Origin: Micromonospora zingiberis
GTDB taxonomy: Bacteria; Actinomycetota; Actinomycetes; Mycobacteriales; Micromonosporaceae
Length of the DNA stretch: 64,000 nucleotides
Direction of reading: 5' to 3'
NCBI RefSeq assembly: GCF_004331455.1
Contig: NZ_SJJR01000017.1
Coordinates: 1-64,000 of the forward strand
Shown here: positions 45,149 to 56,804 of the stretch, piece by piece
Numbering within the stretch: position 1 is the first letter of the stretch
Layout: the number at the start of each line of letters is the position of its first letter
The notes under the pieces: model-generated
Told to the model about the DNA's origin: nothing
The model's database searches: none
The model's input: only the letters and a program-made list of their open reading frames with translations
Translations under genes and position numbers: made by a program

Positions 45149-45499
45149 ATGGAGGGCATTGATCCCGCAGTGCCGCCCAGCGGCCCAGGCTGCGCCGACT
45201 GCACGGTGGCCGAACCGCCGGGCTGGTGGTTCCATCTGCGGCGCTGCGCCCAGTGCGGCCACGTCGGATGCTGCGACTCCTCACCCAGCCAGCACGCCAG
45301 CGCGCACCACGCCGCGACCGGGCACCGATTCGTCCGCAGCTTCGAGCCGGGCGAGGAATGGTTCTGGGACTACGCCGAGCAGATCATCTACGAGCAGGGC
45401 CCCGCGCTCGCGCCGCCCGCCCACCGCCCCGCCGAGCAGGGCGCACCGGGCCCGGCCGGCCGCGTCCCCGTCGACTGGCAACGGCACCTGCATCCGTAG
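45149..45499 (+). CDS. UBP-type zinc finger protein
   Basis: The 116-residue protein carries a ZnF-UBP (BUZ) fold: CADC, CAQCGHVGCCD and the HASAHHAATGH segment with the Zn-binding His residues. In eukaryotes these fingers bind the ubiquitin C-terminus; free-standing bacterial copies are found in actinomycetes without known ligand. The ATG at 45149 has GGAGAGG upstream. Confidence 0.88.
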   Translation: MEGIDPAVPPSGPGCADCTVAEPPGWWFHLRRCAQCGHVGCCDSSPSQHASAHHAATGHRFVRSFEPGEEWFWDYAEQIIYEQGPALAPPAHRPAEQGAPGPAGRVPVDWQRHLHP

Positions 45500-45518
45500 C
45501 CTGCTCGCCGGCCACCCC

Positions 45519-45534
45519 GCCCGGCAAGCCGGGC
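45519..45534. terminator. Small hairpin between convergent genes
   Basis: GCCCGGC and GCCGGGC face each other across a very short loop, between the UBP-finger gene and the XRE regulator gene. Confidence 0.4.
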
Positions 45535-45562
45535 CCCTGAGCATCGGGTGGTCCGGCTGGTG

Positions 45563-46717
45563 TCACCGGGTGAGACCGACCAGCGTGGCCAGGCGCGCCA
45601 CGCCGGCCGGCGCCGGGTGCCGCTGAGCGACCTCGGCGATGACCGTACGCGCCAACGGCCGGCAGCGGACCTCGGCCGGCGCGACGGCGTCGGCGTCGAC
45701 CAGCGCCCGCGCCGCAGCCCGCAGATCACCCACCTGGAGGTACGCCCGCGCCACGTCCACCAGGTAGGCGCCCCGGTGCTCGGCCGGCAGCCGCCGCCAG
45801 CCGTCCCGCCGCATGATCGCCGCGTGCCCGTGCACCGCCGCCCCGGCGTCCCCCAGTTCGATCGTCGCCACCACCCGCGTCAGCTCGACAGCCGCCGGCC
45901 CGAAACCGGTCCGCTGTGGATCGTCGTCACCCCGCACCTGGCCGGCAAGCCCGGCGGCCTGCCCGGTCAGCTCGGTGGCCCGCCGGGCATCACCACACCC
46001 TGCGGCAGCGAGCGCGGCCTGGAGCAGCAGCGTCCCGCGTACGGCGGCATCCTGCGGCCCGGCGGGAAGACGGCTCGCGGCGGCGAGGGTCGCGGCCTGG
46101 GCCAGCCGATGCCGGCCGAGTGCCCGCAACGCCTGCCCGACCGACACGGCCGCGGTGGCGGACAGCAGCGCGTCACCGCCCGCCGCCGCCATCGCCCGGT
46201 CTGCGGCCAGCCAACCCAGGTCCGCCTCACCGAGCTTCACCAACACCGACGCGGTGATCCGGTACGCCTGCACCAGCAGTTCCCGGCCCGGTGAACGCTG
46301 CACCACCTCCAGCAGCCCCGGCAACGCCCGCACCAGCTGCGCGTAGTGCGCATGCTGGTAACCCAGCCAGGCATGCTCGACCTGCCGCCGCACCTCGACG
46401 GCCGGCACCGCAGGGCCGGACGCGTGGTCGTAGCGGGCCAGCGCGGCGCGGATCCCGTCCACCCCGTCCGGCGGGCCAGCATCCTGCTGTCGCGGCGGGC
46501 GACGCTGGCCGAGCAACACCATCGGGTCGACCCGCAACACCTCGGCGATCTGCTGGATCGTCGGGTACCGGTCCAACCGCCGGGCCCCCCGCTCCACCTT
46601 GTCCACCCAGCTTTTCGACTTCCCCAACCGGTCGGCGAGCACCTGCTGGGTCATCCCCCGCCGTACCCGCCAGCGCGCCACCCGCCGACCGATCGGCAAC
46701 TCACCGCTGCTGGTCAC
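45563..46717 (-). CDS. XRE regulator with TPR-like C-terminal domain (1)
   Basis: The 384-residue protein has an N-terminal HTH (MTQQVLADRLGKSKSWVDKVERGARRL, seen in two pieces, about residues 20-50) and a long alpha-helical C-terminal repeat domain of the TPR type seen in actinomycete regulators that bind peptides or effector proteins. The start is a GTG at 46717 within the small upstream gene. Target genes unknown. Confidence 0.85.
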   Translation of the reverse strand: MTSSGELPIGRRVARWRVRRGMTQQVLADRLGKSKSWVDKVERGARRLDRYPTIQQIAEVLRVDPMVLLGQRRPPRQQDAGPPDGVDGIRAALARYDHASGPAVPAVEVRRQVEHAWLGYQHAHYAQLVRALPGLLEVVQRSPGRELLVQAYRITASVLVKLGEADLGWLAADRAMAAAGGDALLSATAAVSVGQALRALGRHRLAQAATLAAASRLPAGPQDAAVRGTLLLQAALAAAGCGDARRATELTGQAAGLAGQVRGDDDPQRTGFGPAAVELTRVVATIELGDAGAAVHGHAAIMRRDGWRRLPAEHRGAYLVDVARAYLQVGDLRAAARALVDADAVAPAEVRCRPLARTVIAEVAQRHPAPAGVARLATLVGLTR

Positions 46718-46871
46718 GCCGCCACCGCCGGTCCGGCACCGCCCGCGTGGTCTCCTCGACCGGTACGCGCTCCGCCTCGGCCTGCTCCAGCAGCCGCCGC
46801 CGGGCCGCCTCCCGCTCCGCCGCCTCGATCCGCTCGCCCCGACTTCCCGTGGCACCGTCCTGCCCGTTCAT
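46701..46871 (-). CDS. Small hypothetical protein, 56 residues
   Basis: A small open frame of 56 residues (MNGQDGATGSRGERIEAAERE...) lies just before the XRE gene. The ATG at 46871 has a strong GGAGG site at ideal spacing, and its stop overlaps the XRE gene's start by 17 bases, so the two are coupled. It is charged, with a predicted helix and many Glu/Arg/Ala. Function unknown. Confidence 0.6.
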   Translation of the reverse strand: MNGQDGATGSRGERIEAAEREAARRRLLEQAEAERVPVEETTRAVPDRRWRRDQQR

Positions 46872-47004
46872 CCCACCTCCGCCGGCCTCGGCCGTGGAGA
46901 CCTCGGTCAGGAGGGGCTGACCACCGTCTCATCAGGCCAGAGAGGACAATTTCCCCTCCGAACCGGACATTAGGACGAGCACGTGATGGTGTGATTACCA
47001 CCAG

Positions 47005-48198
47005 TTATGCGCCCAGGCGGATGCCCATCCGGCCAGCGAGCAGCCGCAGATCGTCCGAGACGGCCCGACGCCTCGCTCGCTGGGCGAGGGCCACCACCGC
47101 ATCGCGGGCGAGGGGATTCAGCGCGAACGGTACGGGTGCGGCTCGCTCGGCCTGCACGAACGCGCGGAGTGCCTCGGTATCGCGACGACCGCTGTCCGCC
47201 AAGGCCCGGCCAAGGTCGAGCCAGTAGGCCAACTGCCGGTTCTGCGCCGCAAGCACCTGGGGTCGCACCGTTCTGGACAGCTCGATCACCCGGCCCATCT
47301 CTCCCTGCTCCGCCGCGATGGACATCTGCCACAGGCCGACATTGGTCGGCCCGAACCCACAGCCGTTGAAGCCATCCCCGTCAGCGGGATCGCCGAGACT
47401 GGCTGCCTCCCGGGTCGCCTCGGCAAGGTGATCGCGAGCGGCATCCAGGCGACCGGCCACCGTTGACGTCAACGCAGCCGAGAGGTGCAGCTGGCCGAGC
47501 ATCTGTCGCATCCGCACGTCGGCGGCGTCGGCCTGCAACTCGGCCAGTGACCGGTCGGCAGCCTTGGCCGCGAGCGATGCGGACTCGATCGGCAGGCTCT
47601 GCACGTAGGCAAACCGCGCCGCTGCTGTCCATGCCGAGTCCTCGACGCTCTCGGCAGCCGACATCGCGACCCTGGCCGCGTTGAGCGCCAGATGCCGGTA
47701 TCCAAGATGCCGAAGGCACGTCGACGCCTGGTAGGCAGCCTGGACGAAGGACGGACCACCTACAGCGGCGGCCTCCAGCAGCAGGCTGGGGAGCATCCGA
47801 GCCATCGCCGGATAGTTGCAGATCATGCGAAGCTGATCGCTGCGCTCGATGGCGACGGCCAACTGTTCCGCCGCACGAGTCGGTGGCCGACGCTCGCCGT
47901 CTTCGATCTCGATCAGCGCCGACCAGATCGCTGGTACGCACTCCGCCGCACTCTCGCGGGCCGGGTCGCCGGGCTCGGTGCCCTGACCGAGCAGGTCGGC
48001 CACGGTCACCTGGAGGGCGGCAGCGAAAGCGACCAGCGTCGAGCGCCGGTCGATGGTCTTGCGCCCCGACTCGACCTGCGAGACGTACGACTGGCTGACT
48101 CCGGCAAGCCCAGCGAGGACGGCCTGGGACATTCCGCCTCGCCGCACCCGCCAGTAGCGGATCCTGGCACCAATTGTGTGACCGGCCCGACCGTCCAT
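47005..48198 (-). CDS. XRE regulator with TPR-like C-terminal domain (2)
   Basis: The 397-residue protein has an N-terminal HTH (MSQAVLAGLAGVSQSYVSQVESGRKTIDRRS, seen in two parts) and a helical repeat domain. It resembles the protein encoded just downstream in architecture but is not a close copy. The ATG at 48198 is preceded by GGAGGTGGAAAG. It forms a same-strand series with the small protein and the first XRE regulator, with 133 bp between. Confidence 0.85.
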   Translation of the reverse strand: MDGRAGHTIGARIRYWRVRRGGMSQAVLAGLAGVSQSYVSQVESGRKTIDRRSTLVAFAAALQVTVADLLGQGTEPGDPARESAAECVPAIWSALIEIEDGERRPPTRAAEQLAVAIERSDQLRMICNYPAMARMLPSLLLEAAAVGGPSFVQAAYQASTCLRHLGYRHLALNAARVAMSAAESVEDSAWTAAARFAYVQSLPIESASLAAKAADRSLAELQADAADVRMRQMLGQLHLSAALTSTVAGRLDAARDHLAEATREAASLGDPADGDGFNGCGFGPTNVGLWQMSIAAEQGEMGRVIELSRTVRPQVLAAQNRQLAYWLDLGRALADSGRRDTEALRAFVQAERAAPVPFALNPLARDAVVALAQRARRRAVSDDLRLLAGRMGIRLGA

Positions 48199-48356
48199 GA
48201 TCTTTCCACCTCCCGGCGGCACCTCCGGCTTGCGGCTGCCCCAATCTCAACACGCTCAGGACGGGTCGTGCACGCGGAGTGGTCTTGGCCTCCGCGTTAC
48301 CGCCCTCGACCAGGTCCCGCGTCGCCTCCACCGCCCTCCTGCCGGCCGCCGGCTTG

Positions 48357-50081
48357 TCAGAGCGCGACGATGGCTGCTGTTTCCGCTGGTAGTTCGATGC
48401 GGTCGCGTTGGACGGTGACGCCCTCGCCGGTGGCCAGGAGCACTCGGCGCGCCACGCCGGGCAGGGTCACCCGTTGGGGCTGGTGGGCGAGGTTGGCGGC
48501 GACCAGGCAGCCGCCGCGCCGCATCACCAGGAAGCGGTCGCCGTGGCGTACGTCGATGGCGAACAGGTGCGGGTCGGACAGTTCCGGGCGGGATTTCCGC
48601 AACGCGATGAGCCGGCGGTAGAAGTCGTACATCGCGCGGTGTTCGGGTTTTTCCAGCTCGGCCCAGTCCAACCGGGAGCGTACGAACGTCTGCTGGTCCT
48701 GCGGGTCCGGCACCTCGGCCGAGGACCAGCCGTGTGTGGCGAACTCCCGACGCCGACCAGCGACGACGGCGGTGGCCAGCTCCGGCTCGGGGTGGCTGGT
48801 GAAGTACTGCCAGGGGGTGGAGGCGGCCCACTCCTCCCCCATGAACAGCATCGGGGTGAACGGTGCGGCCATCAGCAGGGTCGCGCCGACGCGCAGCATC
48901 GCCGGTGACACGCTGGCGGTCAGCCGGTCGCCGGTGGCGCGGTTGCCGACCTGGTCGTGGTTCTGCAGGTAGGCGACGAAGCGGTGGCCGGGGGTGCGCT
49001 GGTCGACGGGGCGGCCGTGTTGGCGGTGGCGGAAGCTGGACCAGGTGCCGGTGTGGAAGAAGGCGCCGCGTAGCACCTCGGCGAGGCATTCCATGGTGCC
49101 GAAGTCGCCGTAGTAGCCGTGTTCCTCGTCGGTGAGCAGGGTGTGCAGGGCGTGGTGGGCGTCGTCGTTCCACTGGGCGTGCAGGCCGTAGCCGCCGGCC
49201 TCGCGTGGGGTGATCAGCCGGGGGTCGTTGAGGTCGGATTCGGCGATCAGGGACAGCGGGCGGCCCAGATGCACCGACAGACTCTCGACCTCGACGGCGA
49301 TCTCCTCCAGCAGGTGGACCGCGCGGGTGTCGGGCAGCGCGTGCACGGCGTCCAGCCGCAGGCCGTCGACGTGGTAGTCGCGCAGCCACATCAGCACGCT
49401 GTCGAGGATGAAGCGGCGGACCCCGTCGGAGTGTGGGCCGTCCAGGTTGACGGCCTGTCCCCAGGGGGTGTTGCGGTCACTGAGGTACGGCGCGAACAGC
49501 GGCGCGTAGGCCCCGGAGGGCCCGAAATGGTTGTAGACGACGTCGAGGATCACCCCCAGACCCTTGGCGTGGGCGGCGTCGACCAGCCGTTTGAGGCCGT
49601 CGGGGCCGCCGTACGGTTCGTGCGGGGCGAACCAGCAGACGCCGTCGTACCCCCAGTTGTGCTCGCCGTTGAAGGCGTTGACCGGCAGCAGTTCGATCAT
49701 GTCGACGCCGAGTTCGACCAGGTGGTCGAGCTTGCCGATGGCGGCGTCGAAGGTGCCTTCCGGGGTGAACGTGCCGACGTGCAGCTCGTAGAGGACGCTG
49801 CCGGGCAGTTGCCGGCCGGTCCAGGAGTCGTCGGTCCAGGTGAAGGCCGAGTGGTCGTAGACCCGGCTGGGACCGTGCACCCCGTCGGGCTGCCACCTCG
49901 ACCGGGGGTCGGGCAGCGGCTGGTCGTCGTCGCCCAGCAGGAACGCGTAGTCGGGGCCGGCGCCCGGCACCTCGACCCGCCACCAGCCACCGCGGCCGGC
50001 TCTCATCTCGTGGTCGGCGACGCCGGGCAGGCGCAGCCGTACCCGTTTCGCCTCGGGCGCCCAGACCGTGAATTCGGACAT
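48357..50081 (-). CDS. treZ: Malto-oligosyltrehalose trehalohydrolase
   Basis: The 574-residue GH13 enzyme cleaves trehalose from the end of maltooligosyl trehalose made by TreY. It has the N-terminal beta domain (MSEFTVWAPEAKRV) and the catalytic barrel motifs GVILDVVYNHFG, DGLRLDAVHAL (Asp nucleophile), IAESDLNDPR (Glu acid/base) and YLQNHDQVGNRA. The ATG at 50081 has GGAGG. It is the last gene of treX-treY-treZ. Confidence 0.95.
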   Translation of the reverse strand: MSEFTVWAPEAKRVRLRLPGVADHEMRAGRGGWWRVEVPGAGPDYAFLLGDDDQPLPDPRSRWQPDGVHGPSRVYDHSAFTWTDDSWTGRQLPGSVLYELHVGTFTPEGTFDAAIGKLDHLVELGVDMIELLPVNAFNGEHNWGYDGVCWFAPHEPYGGPDGLKRLVDAAHAKGLGVILDVVYNHFGPSGAYAPLFAPYLSDRNTPWGQAVNLDGPHSDGVRRFILDSVLMWLRDYHVDGLRLDAVHALPDTRAVHLLEEIAVEVESLSVHLGRPLSLIAESDLNDPRLITPREAGGYGLHAQWNDDAHHALHTLLTDEEHGYYGDFGTMECLAEVLRGAFFHTGTWSSFRHRQHGRPVDQRTPGHRFVAYLQNHDQVGNRATGDRLTASVSPAMLRVGATLLMAAPFTPMLFMGEEWAASTPWQYFTSHPEPELATAVVAGRRREFATHGWSSAEVPDPQDQQTFVRSRLDWAELEKPEHRAMYDFYRRLIALRKSRPELSDPHLFAIDVRHGDRFLVMRRGGCLVAANLAHQPQRVTLPGVARRVLLATGEGVTVQRDRIELPAETAAIVAL

Positions 50082-50097
50082 GACGCAGCCTCCCGGG

Positions 50098-52383
50098 TCA
50101 GGTGGTGGGCACCAGCAGCGCGACGGGATAGTTGGCCAACAGATCCGCGACGCGGACCCGTCCATCACTGTAGACCCGCCCGGTGAACAGGCAAGACATC
50201 TGTTTAACGGGCAGTGACAGGGTGGTGTCGCGCCAGCCGCCGTCGGCGGTCAGGCGCAGCGGCAGGCGGGTGGCGACGGCGACCGCGCCGCCCCGGTCGA
50301 AGGCGACGGCGTGCCGGGCGGCGGGGCCGTGCACGACGACCGGCTGGTAGTCGCCGAACAGTTCCGGGCGGTCGCGGCGGGCGCGCAGGGTGCGGGAGAC
50401 CACGAGCAGCTTGGCCGCGCCGGTGGCGTCCACCGCCGGCTGCCAGCCGGCGTCGAGCCGGGCCAGCAGTTCCCGGCGTACGGCGAAGTCCACCGGGCGG
50501 CGGTTGTCCGGGTCGACCAGGGAGTTGTCCCACAGCTCGGTGCCCTGGTAGGTGTCGGGTGTGCCGGGCATGGCGAGTTGGATCAGTTTCTGACCGAGGG
50601 AGTTGGACCAGCCGGCCGGGGTGATCTCGGCGGCGAAGGCGCTCACCGAGGCGTGCACCGCCGGATCGTCGTACACGGCGTCGACCAGGGCGTGCAGGGC
50701 CTGCTCGAAGGCCGGATCGGGGTCGGTCCAGCTGGTCGAGGCCGCCGCCTCCCGGGCGGCCTTCTCGGCGTACGCGTGCAGCCGCTCGCGGTCGACGGGC
50801 CAGGCACCGACGGCGGTCTGCCAGAGCAGGTGGGCCAGGGAGGCGTCGGGCAGCGGCACCGCCGCCATCCAGCCGGTGACCAGTTCCGCCCAGCGTTGCG
50901 GCACCTCGGCGAGGACGGCGAGGCGGGCCCGGACGTCCTCGCCACGTTTCGTGTCGTGGGTCGACAGGGTGGTCATGCTCGCCGGCCAGCGCTCGTGCCG
51001 GGCGGCGGCGAAGCGGTGGAACCGGCCGGGCCGGGTGCCGAAGTGGGCGGGGCTGCCGCCGACCTCGTTGAGCGCGACGAACCGGGTCCACCGGTAGTAG
51101 GCGGTGTCCTCCACCCCCTTGGCCATCACCGCACCGGTGTACTGCGGAAAGCGGCGGGCCAGCTCGTCGTCGGGGTCACGCAGCCGACGGGTGACCGCGT
51201 CCAACGCCCCGGTCAGGTCGGTGCGGCGGCGGCCGGCCTCGGCGCGGGCGTTGGCCAGGTGCCGGGCCCCGTCGGGCGGGTAGCCCCGGTAGACCGGGAA
51301 CGCGGCGGCCAACTCGGCCAGGGCGGCGCGGGCGGCGTCGGTGTCGACGTCGGGGGCGAGCGCGGCCAGCCGGGTCAGTTCGGCGGCGAGCAGTCGGGTG
51401 GCGGCACCGAGTTTGGTGTCGTGGGTCAGGTCCGCCCAGGAGGTGGCCCGGCCTACCAGCCGGGTGTCCAGGGCGGTGAAGTCGGCTTCGGCGTCGCCGT
51501 CGACGAACAGGCCAGAGACCGCCGCGAGGGCGTCGTAGCCGGTGGTGCCGTCGACCGGCCAGGCCGGCAGCTCCTCGCCGTACTCCAGGATCTTCTCCAC
51601 CACCAGCCAGGCGTCGGGGGCAGCGGCGCGCAACCGGGCCAGGTAGCCGGCCGGGTCGCGCAGCCCGTCGGGGTGGTCGACCCGGATGCCGTCGACCTCG
51701 CCGGCCGCCACCCAGGCCAGGATCAGTTCGTGGGTGGCGGCGAACACCTCGGGATCCTCCACCCGCAGCCCGGCCAGGCTGGACACGGCGAAGAACCGGC
51801 GGTACGTCAGCTCGGCGTCGCCGCGCCGCCAGGACACCAGCTCGTAGTGCTGCCGGTCGTGTACCTCGCGGGGGCTGCCCTCGCCGGTGCCGTCGGCGAC
51901 CGGGAAGCGGTGCTCGTGGTAGCGCAGTTCCCCGTCGGCGAGGGTGAGGTCGGCCAGCGCGTCGGGGCCCTCGGCGAGCACCGGCAGCAGCAGCCGGCCC
52001 CGGTCCCAGTCGATGTCGAACCAGCCGGCGTACGCCGAGTCGCGTCCCCGGCGCAGCACGTCCCACCAGGCCGGGTTGGCGGCCGGTACGGCGACCCCGG
52101 CATGGTTGGGCACGATGTCCACGACCAGGCCCAGCCCGACGGTACGCAGCGCCCGCAGCAACCGTTGCCGGGCGGCCTCGCCGCCGAGTTCCGGGTTGAC
52201 CTGACGGTGGTCGACCACGTCGTAGCCGTGCGCGCTGCCCGGGGCGGCGGTCAGCAGCGGTGCGCTGTAGAGGTGGGTTACCCCGAGGTCGGTGAGGTAG
52301 CCGGCGAGGCCGGCGGTGGCGTCCAGGTCGAAGTCGGGGCGCACCTGCACCCGGTAGGTGGCGCCGAGGGGCTTGGCGGTCAT
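50098..52383 (-). CDS. treY: Malto-oligosyltrehalose synthase
   Basis: The 761-residue GH13 enzyme turns the reducing end of maltooligosaccharide into an alpha,alpha-1,1 trehalose linkage. Seen are ATYRVQVRPDFDLDATAGL, VDIVPNHAGV, GIRVDHPDGLRDP, VVEKILEYGEELP and STHDTKRGEDVRAR. Its ATG follows the treX stop by a single base, so it is coupled. Confidence 0.95.
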   Translation of the reverse strand: MTAKPLGATYRVQVRPDFDLDATAGLAGYLTDLGVTHLYSAPLLTAAPGSAHGYDVVDHRQVNPELGGEAARQRLLRALRTVGLGLVVDIVPNHAGVAVPAANPAWWDVLRRGRDSAYAGWFDIDWDRGRLLLPVLAEGPDALADLTLADGELRYHEHRFPVADGTGEGSPREVHDRQHYELVSWRRGDAELTYRRFFAVSSLAGLRVEDPEVFAATHELILAWVAAGEVDGIRVDHPDGLRDPAGYLARLRAAAPDAWLVVEKILEYGEELPAWPVDGTTGYDALAAVSGLFVDGDAEADFTALDTRLVGRATSWADLTHDTKLGAATRLLAAELTRLAALAPDVDTDAARAALAELAAAFPVYRGYPPDGARHLANARAEAGRRRTDLTGALDAVTRRLRDPDDELARRFPQYTGAVMAKGVEDTAYYRWTRFVALNEVGGSPAHFGTRPGRFHRFAAARHERWPASMTTLSTHDTKRGEDVRARLAVLAEVPQRWAELVTGWMAAVPLPDASLAHLLWQTAVGAWPVDRERLHAYAEKAAREAAASTSWTDPDPAFEQALHALVDAVYDDPAVHASVSAFAAEITPAGWSNSLGQKLIQLAMPGTPDTYQGTELWDNSLVDPDNRRPVDFAVRRELLARLDAGWQPAVDATGAAKLLVVSRTLRARRDRPELFGDYQPVVVHGPAARHAVAFDRGGAVAVATRLPLRLTADGGWRDTTLSLPVKQMSCLFTGRVYSDGRVRVADLLANYPVALLVPTT

Positions 52384-52384
52384 C

Positions 52385-54502
<2,118 letters not shown>

Positions 54503-54900
54503 GTCGCTCCTTAGGCCAAGAATCATGAGCGCGCGCCCGCACCATGAGCACATCGTCCGGCGGAGCCCGGGTGATGCGCGGGGCGGTAATGCCCCGCCCG
54601 GTCCGCCGCCAATCCATCCGATCGGGTGAATGCCGGGTATCCGCCCGACCGACCCCGAATGGATCCCTGTGGTGCCGTCTGTCACTGTGACCGTCCTCAA
54701 GGTGCGGAACCGGCCAGCATGACGTTTCCTTGTTTGCGGGCAACTGCCCGCGCGCCGGTGATCGTGCCGATCGGTCGGCGCGTGGTCGCGCGCCTCGATC
54801 CTCGCACCGCCGGACACGTCCGCGCGTGTCCGAAACCCAACGCTGTTCCTTCGCCGCCACCGACGCCGGCGCGTTCCCTCCTGCACGGACGGAGACTGAT
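54503..54900. other. Divergent intergenic region treX / GT4
   Basis: This 398-bp region holds the promoters of treX and of the divergent GT4 gene. It contains a hairpin GCGGGGC/GCCCCGC (54577-54596) in the treX leader and no recognised regulator site. I see no gene in it. Confidence 0.5.
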
Positions 54901-56304
54901 GTGACGACCCTGCGGGTCGGCGGGCGGACCGCCACCGCCACGGACCGGGTCCACCGGCCCACCCTCACCTCGCGACCCCAGATCCCGGCCCAGCCCGGCC
55001 CGGCCACCCCGCCGCGGACCCACCGCATCCTGATGCTGTCCTGGGAGTACCCGCCGGTGCTCGTGGGCGGCCTCGGCCGGCACGTGCACGCCCTGTCGGT
55101 GGCCCTGGCCGCCGCCGGCCACGAGGTCACCGTCGTCACCCGTCACGCCGAGGGCGCCCCGCTGGAGGAGTACGTCGACGGTGTCCGCGTCGTCCGCGCC
55201 GCCGAGGACCCGGTGACCTTCCCGCTGGCCACCGAGAGCCTGCTGGCCTGGACCATGGCGTTCAACCACACGCTCACCCGGGCCGCGTTGCGCGCCGCCG
55301 ACACCGGCGGGTACGACGTCATCCACGCCCACGACTGGCTGGTCGCGCACACCGCGATGACCCTGCGCGAACACCTCGACCTGCCGCTGGTCAGCACCAT
55401 CCACGCCACCGAGGCGGGCCGGCACCAGGGCTGGCTGCCCGGCGAGATGAACCGCACCATCCACGGTGTCGAGCAGTGGCTCGGCACCGAGTCGACCCGG
55501 GTGGTGGTCTGCTCCGGCTACATGCGCGACGAGGTGACCGGGCTGTTCGGCGTGCCCGCCGGCCGGGTCGACGTGGTGCCCAACGGGGTGGAGCCGCACC
55601 GCTGGCGGGTGCCGGCCAGCGCGGTCGCGCAGGCGCGGGCCCGGTTCGCCGGGGACGGTCCGCTGGTCACCTTCGCCGGCCGGCTGGTGTACGAAAAGGG
55701 CGTGCAGCACCTGCTCGCCGGGCTGCCCCGACTGCGGGAGCGGCACCCCGGGCTGCGCGCGGTGATCGTCGGCGACGGCCCGTACCGGGCCGAACTGGAG
55801 GCCGACGTGCACCGGCTCGGCCTGGCCGGCACGGTCAGCCTGCCCGGCTTCCTCGGCGGGACGGACCTGCCGGCGGTGATGGCCGCCTCGGACTGCTTCG
55901 CGGTGCCCAGCATCTACGAGCCGTTCGGCATGGTCGCCCTGGAGGGGGCCGCCGCCGGTGCGCCGCTCGCGGTCGCCGAGACCGGTGGGCTCGCCGAGAT
56001 CGTCGAGCCGGGCGTCACCGGCATGACCTTCCGCCCCCACGACCCGCAGGCGTTGGCCGACGCGGTGCACACCCTGCTCTCCGACACCGAGCGAGCCCGG
56101 TCGCTGGCCCGCCGGGCCCGCGCCATGGTGCACGAGCAGTACGGCTGGGCCGCCATCGCCAGCCGCACCGGGGCCACCTACGCGGCGGCCATCGCCCAGG
56201 CGCCCGGCTTCACCGCCGAACGGGCCGCCCGGCAGATGGCGTACGGCCGGCAGGGCGCCGTGGTGCCGGAGGGCAACCTGCTGGTCGCCGCCGGCCTGCG
56301 CTGA
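54901..56304 (+). CDS. GT4 glycosyltransferase, glycogen synthase-like
   Basis: The 467-residue GT-B enzyme has the N-terminal motif ILMLSWEYPPVLVGGLGRHV, DVIHAHDWLVAHTAM, the donor-side GRLVYEKGVQHLL and EPFGMVALEGAAAGAP (nucleotide-sugar binding, E-x7-E). Relatives make alpha-1,4 glucan or maltose-1-phosphate from ADP-glucose. Being divergent from treXYZ, it probably supplies alpha-glucan. The GTG at 54901 has GGAG. Confidence 0.85.
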   Translation: MTTLRVGGRTATATDRVHRPTLTSRPQIPAQPGPATPPRTHRILMLSWEYPPVLVGGLGRHVHALSVALAAAGHEVTVVTRHAEGAPLEEYVDGVRVVRAAEDPVTFPLATESLLAWTMAFNHTLTRAALRAADTGGYDVIHAHDWLVAHTAMTLREHLDLPLVSTIHATEAGRHQGWLPGEMNRTIHGVEQWLGTESTRVVVCSGYMRDEVTGLFGVPAGRVDVVPNGVEPHRWRVPASAVAQARARFAGDGPLVTFAGRLVYEKGVQHLLAGLPRLRERHPGLRAVIVGDGPYRAELEADVHRLGLAGTVSLPGFLGGTDLPAVMAASDCFAVPSIYEPFGMVALEGAAAGAPLAVAETGGLAEIVEPGVTGMTFRPHDPQALADAVHTLLSDTERARSLARRARAMVHEQYGWAAIASRTGATYAAAIAQAPGFTAERAARQMAYGRQGAVVPEGNLLVAAGLR

Positions 56305-56804
56305 CCCCGCCCGGCCGAGTCCCCACCACCCCCGCCCGGCCGAGTCCCCACCACCCCCGCCCACGCTTTGCTCTGCTTCAACCGACGCAACGGCGCCTGA
56401 GCTGCATCAGGATGCCCGCCTCGCTGGCCGCGATCCAGATCGCCGCGGGCTTCGTCGACCGATCGGCAACGACCGCAAGTGCCGCACCGCGATGGACACG
56501 GAACGCGAGCGTTGCGTGGGGTGAAGCAGAGCAAAGCGCGTGGGGGATGGTGGGAGGGGGCGAATCGGCGTCACGGTCAGTGATGACCGAAAGGGAGGCG
56601 GCACGGGGAGCACGTCGGGTGGCGGGCTCCGGCGACGGCGGGGTCCCAGCGCGAAGGCCGGACGCCTGCCGTTTCGCGTCGTCGGGCAGGCCCGTTCGGG
56701 TAGCCGATTCTGCCGTTACGATCTTGTATCCGCACTGGTCAACGCCGGTTCACATCCGACAGACTCGCGTACATCCAGCGGGGGTGGGTCGAGGAGGGTG
56801 TCGG
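56305..56804. other. Intergenic region with a MITE-like element
   Basis: This 500-bp gap contains two 25-bp tandem copies (56306-56330 and 56331-56355), a MITE-like element (56360-56544), and after that a region with no recognised gene up to the TTG start at 56805. Confidence 0.6.
56360..56544. repeat. MITE-like element with ~33-bp terminal inverted repeats
   Basis: The left terminus (56360-56392; CCCACGCTTTGCTCTGC then GACGCAACG) pairs with the right one (56510-56544) with two mismatches and a 2-base gap. About 117 bp lies between, with no transposase. This size and structure is typical of miniature transposable elements; a transposase elsewhere in the genome is expected. Confidence 0.7.

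Noticed and set aside
44835-45626. Plus-strand frame over the hypothetical and UBP genes
   Set aside because: It crosses two better supported genes and has no ribosome site.
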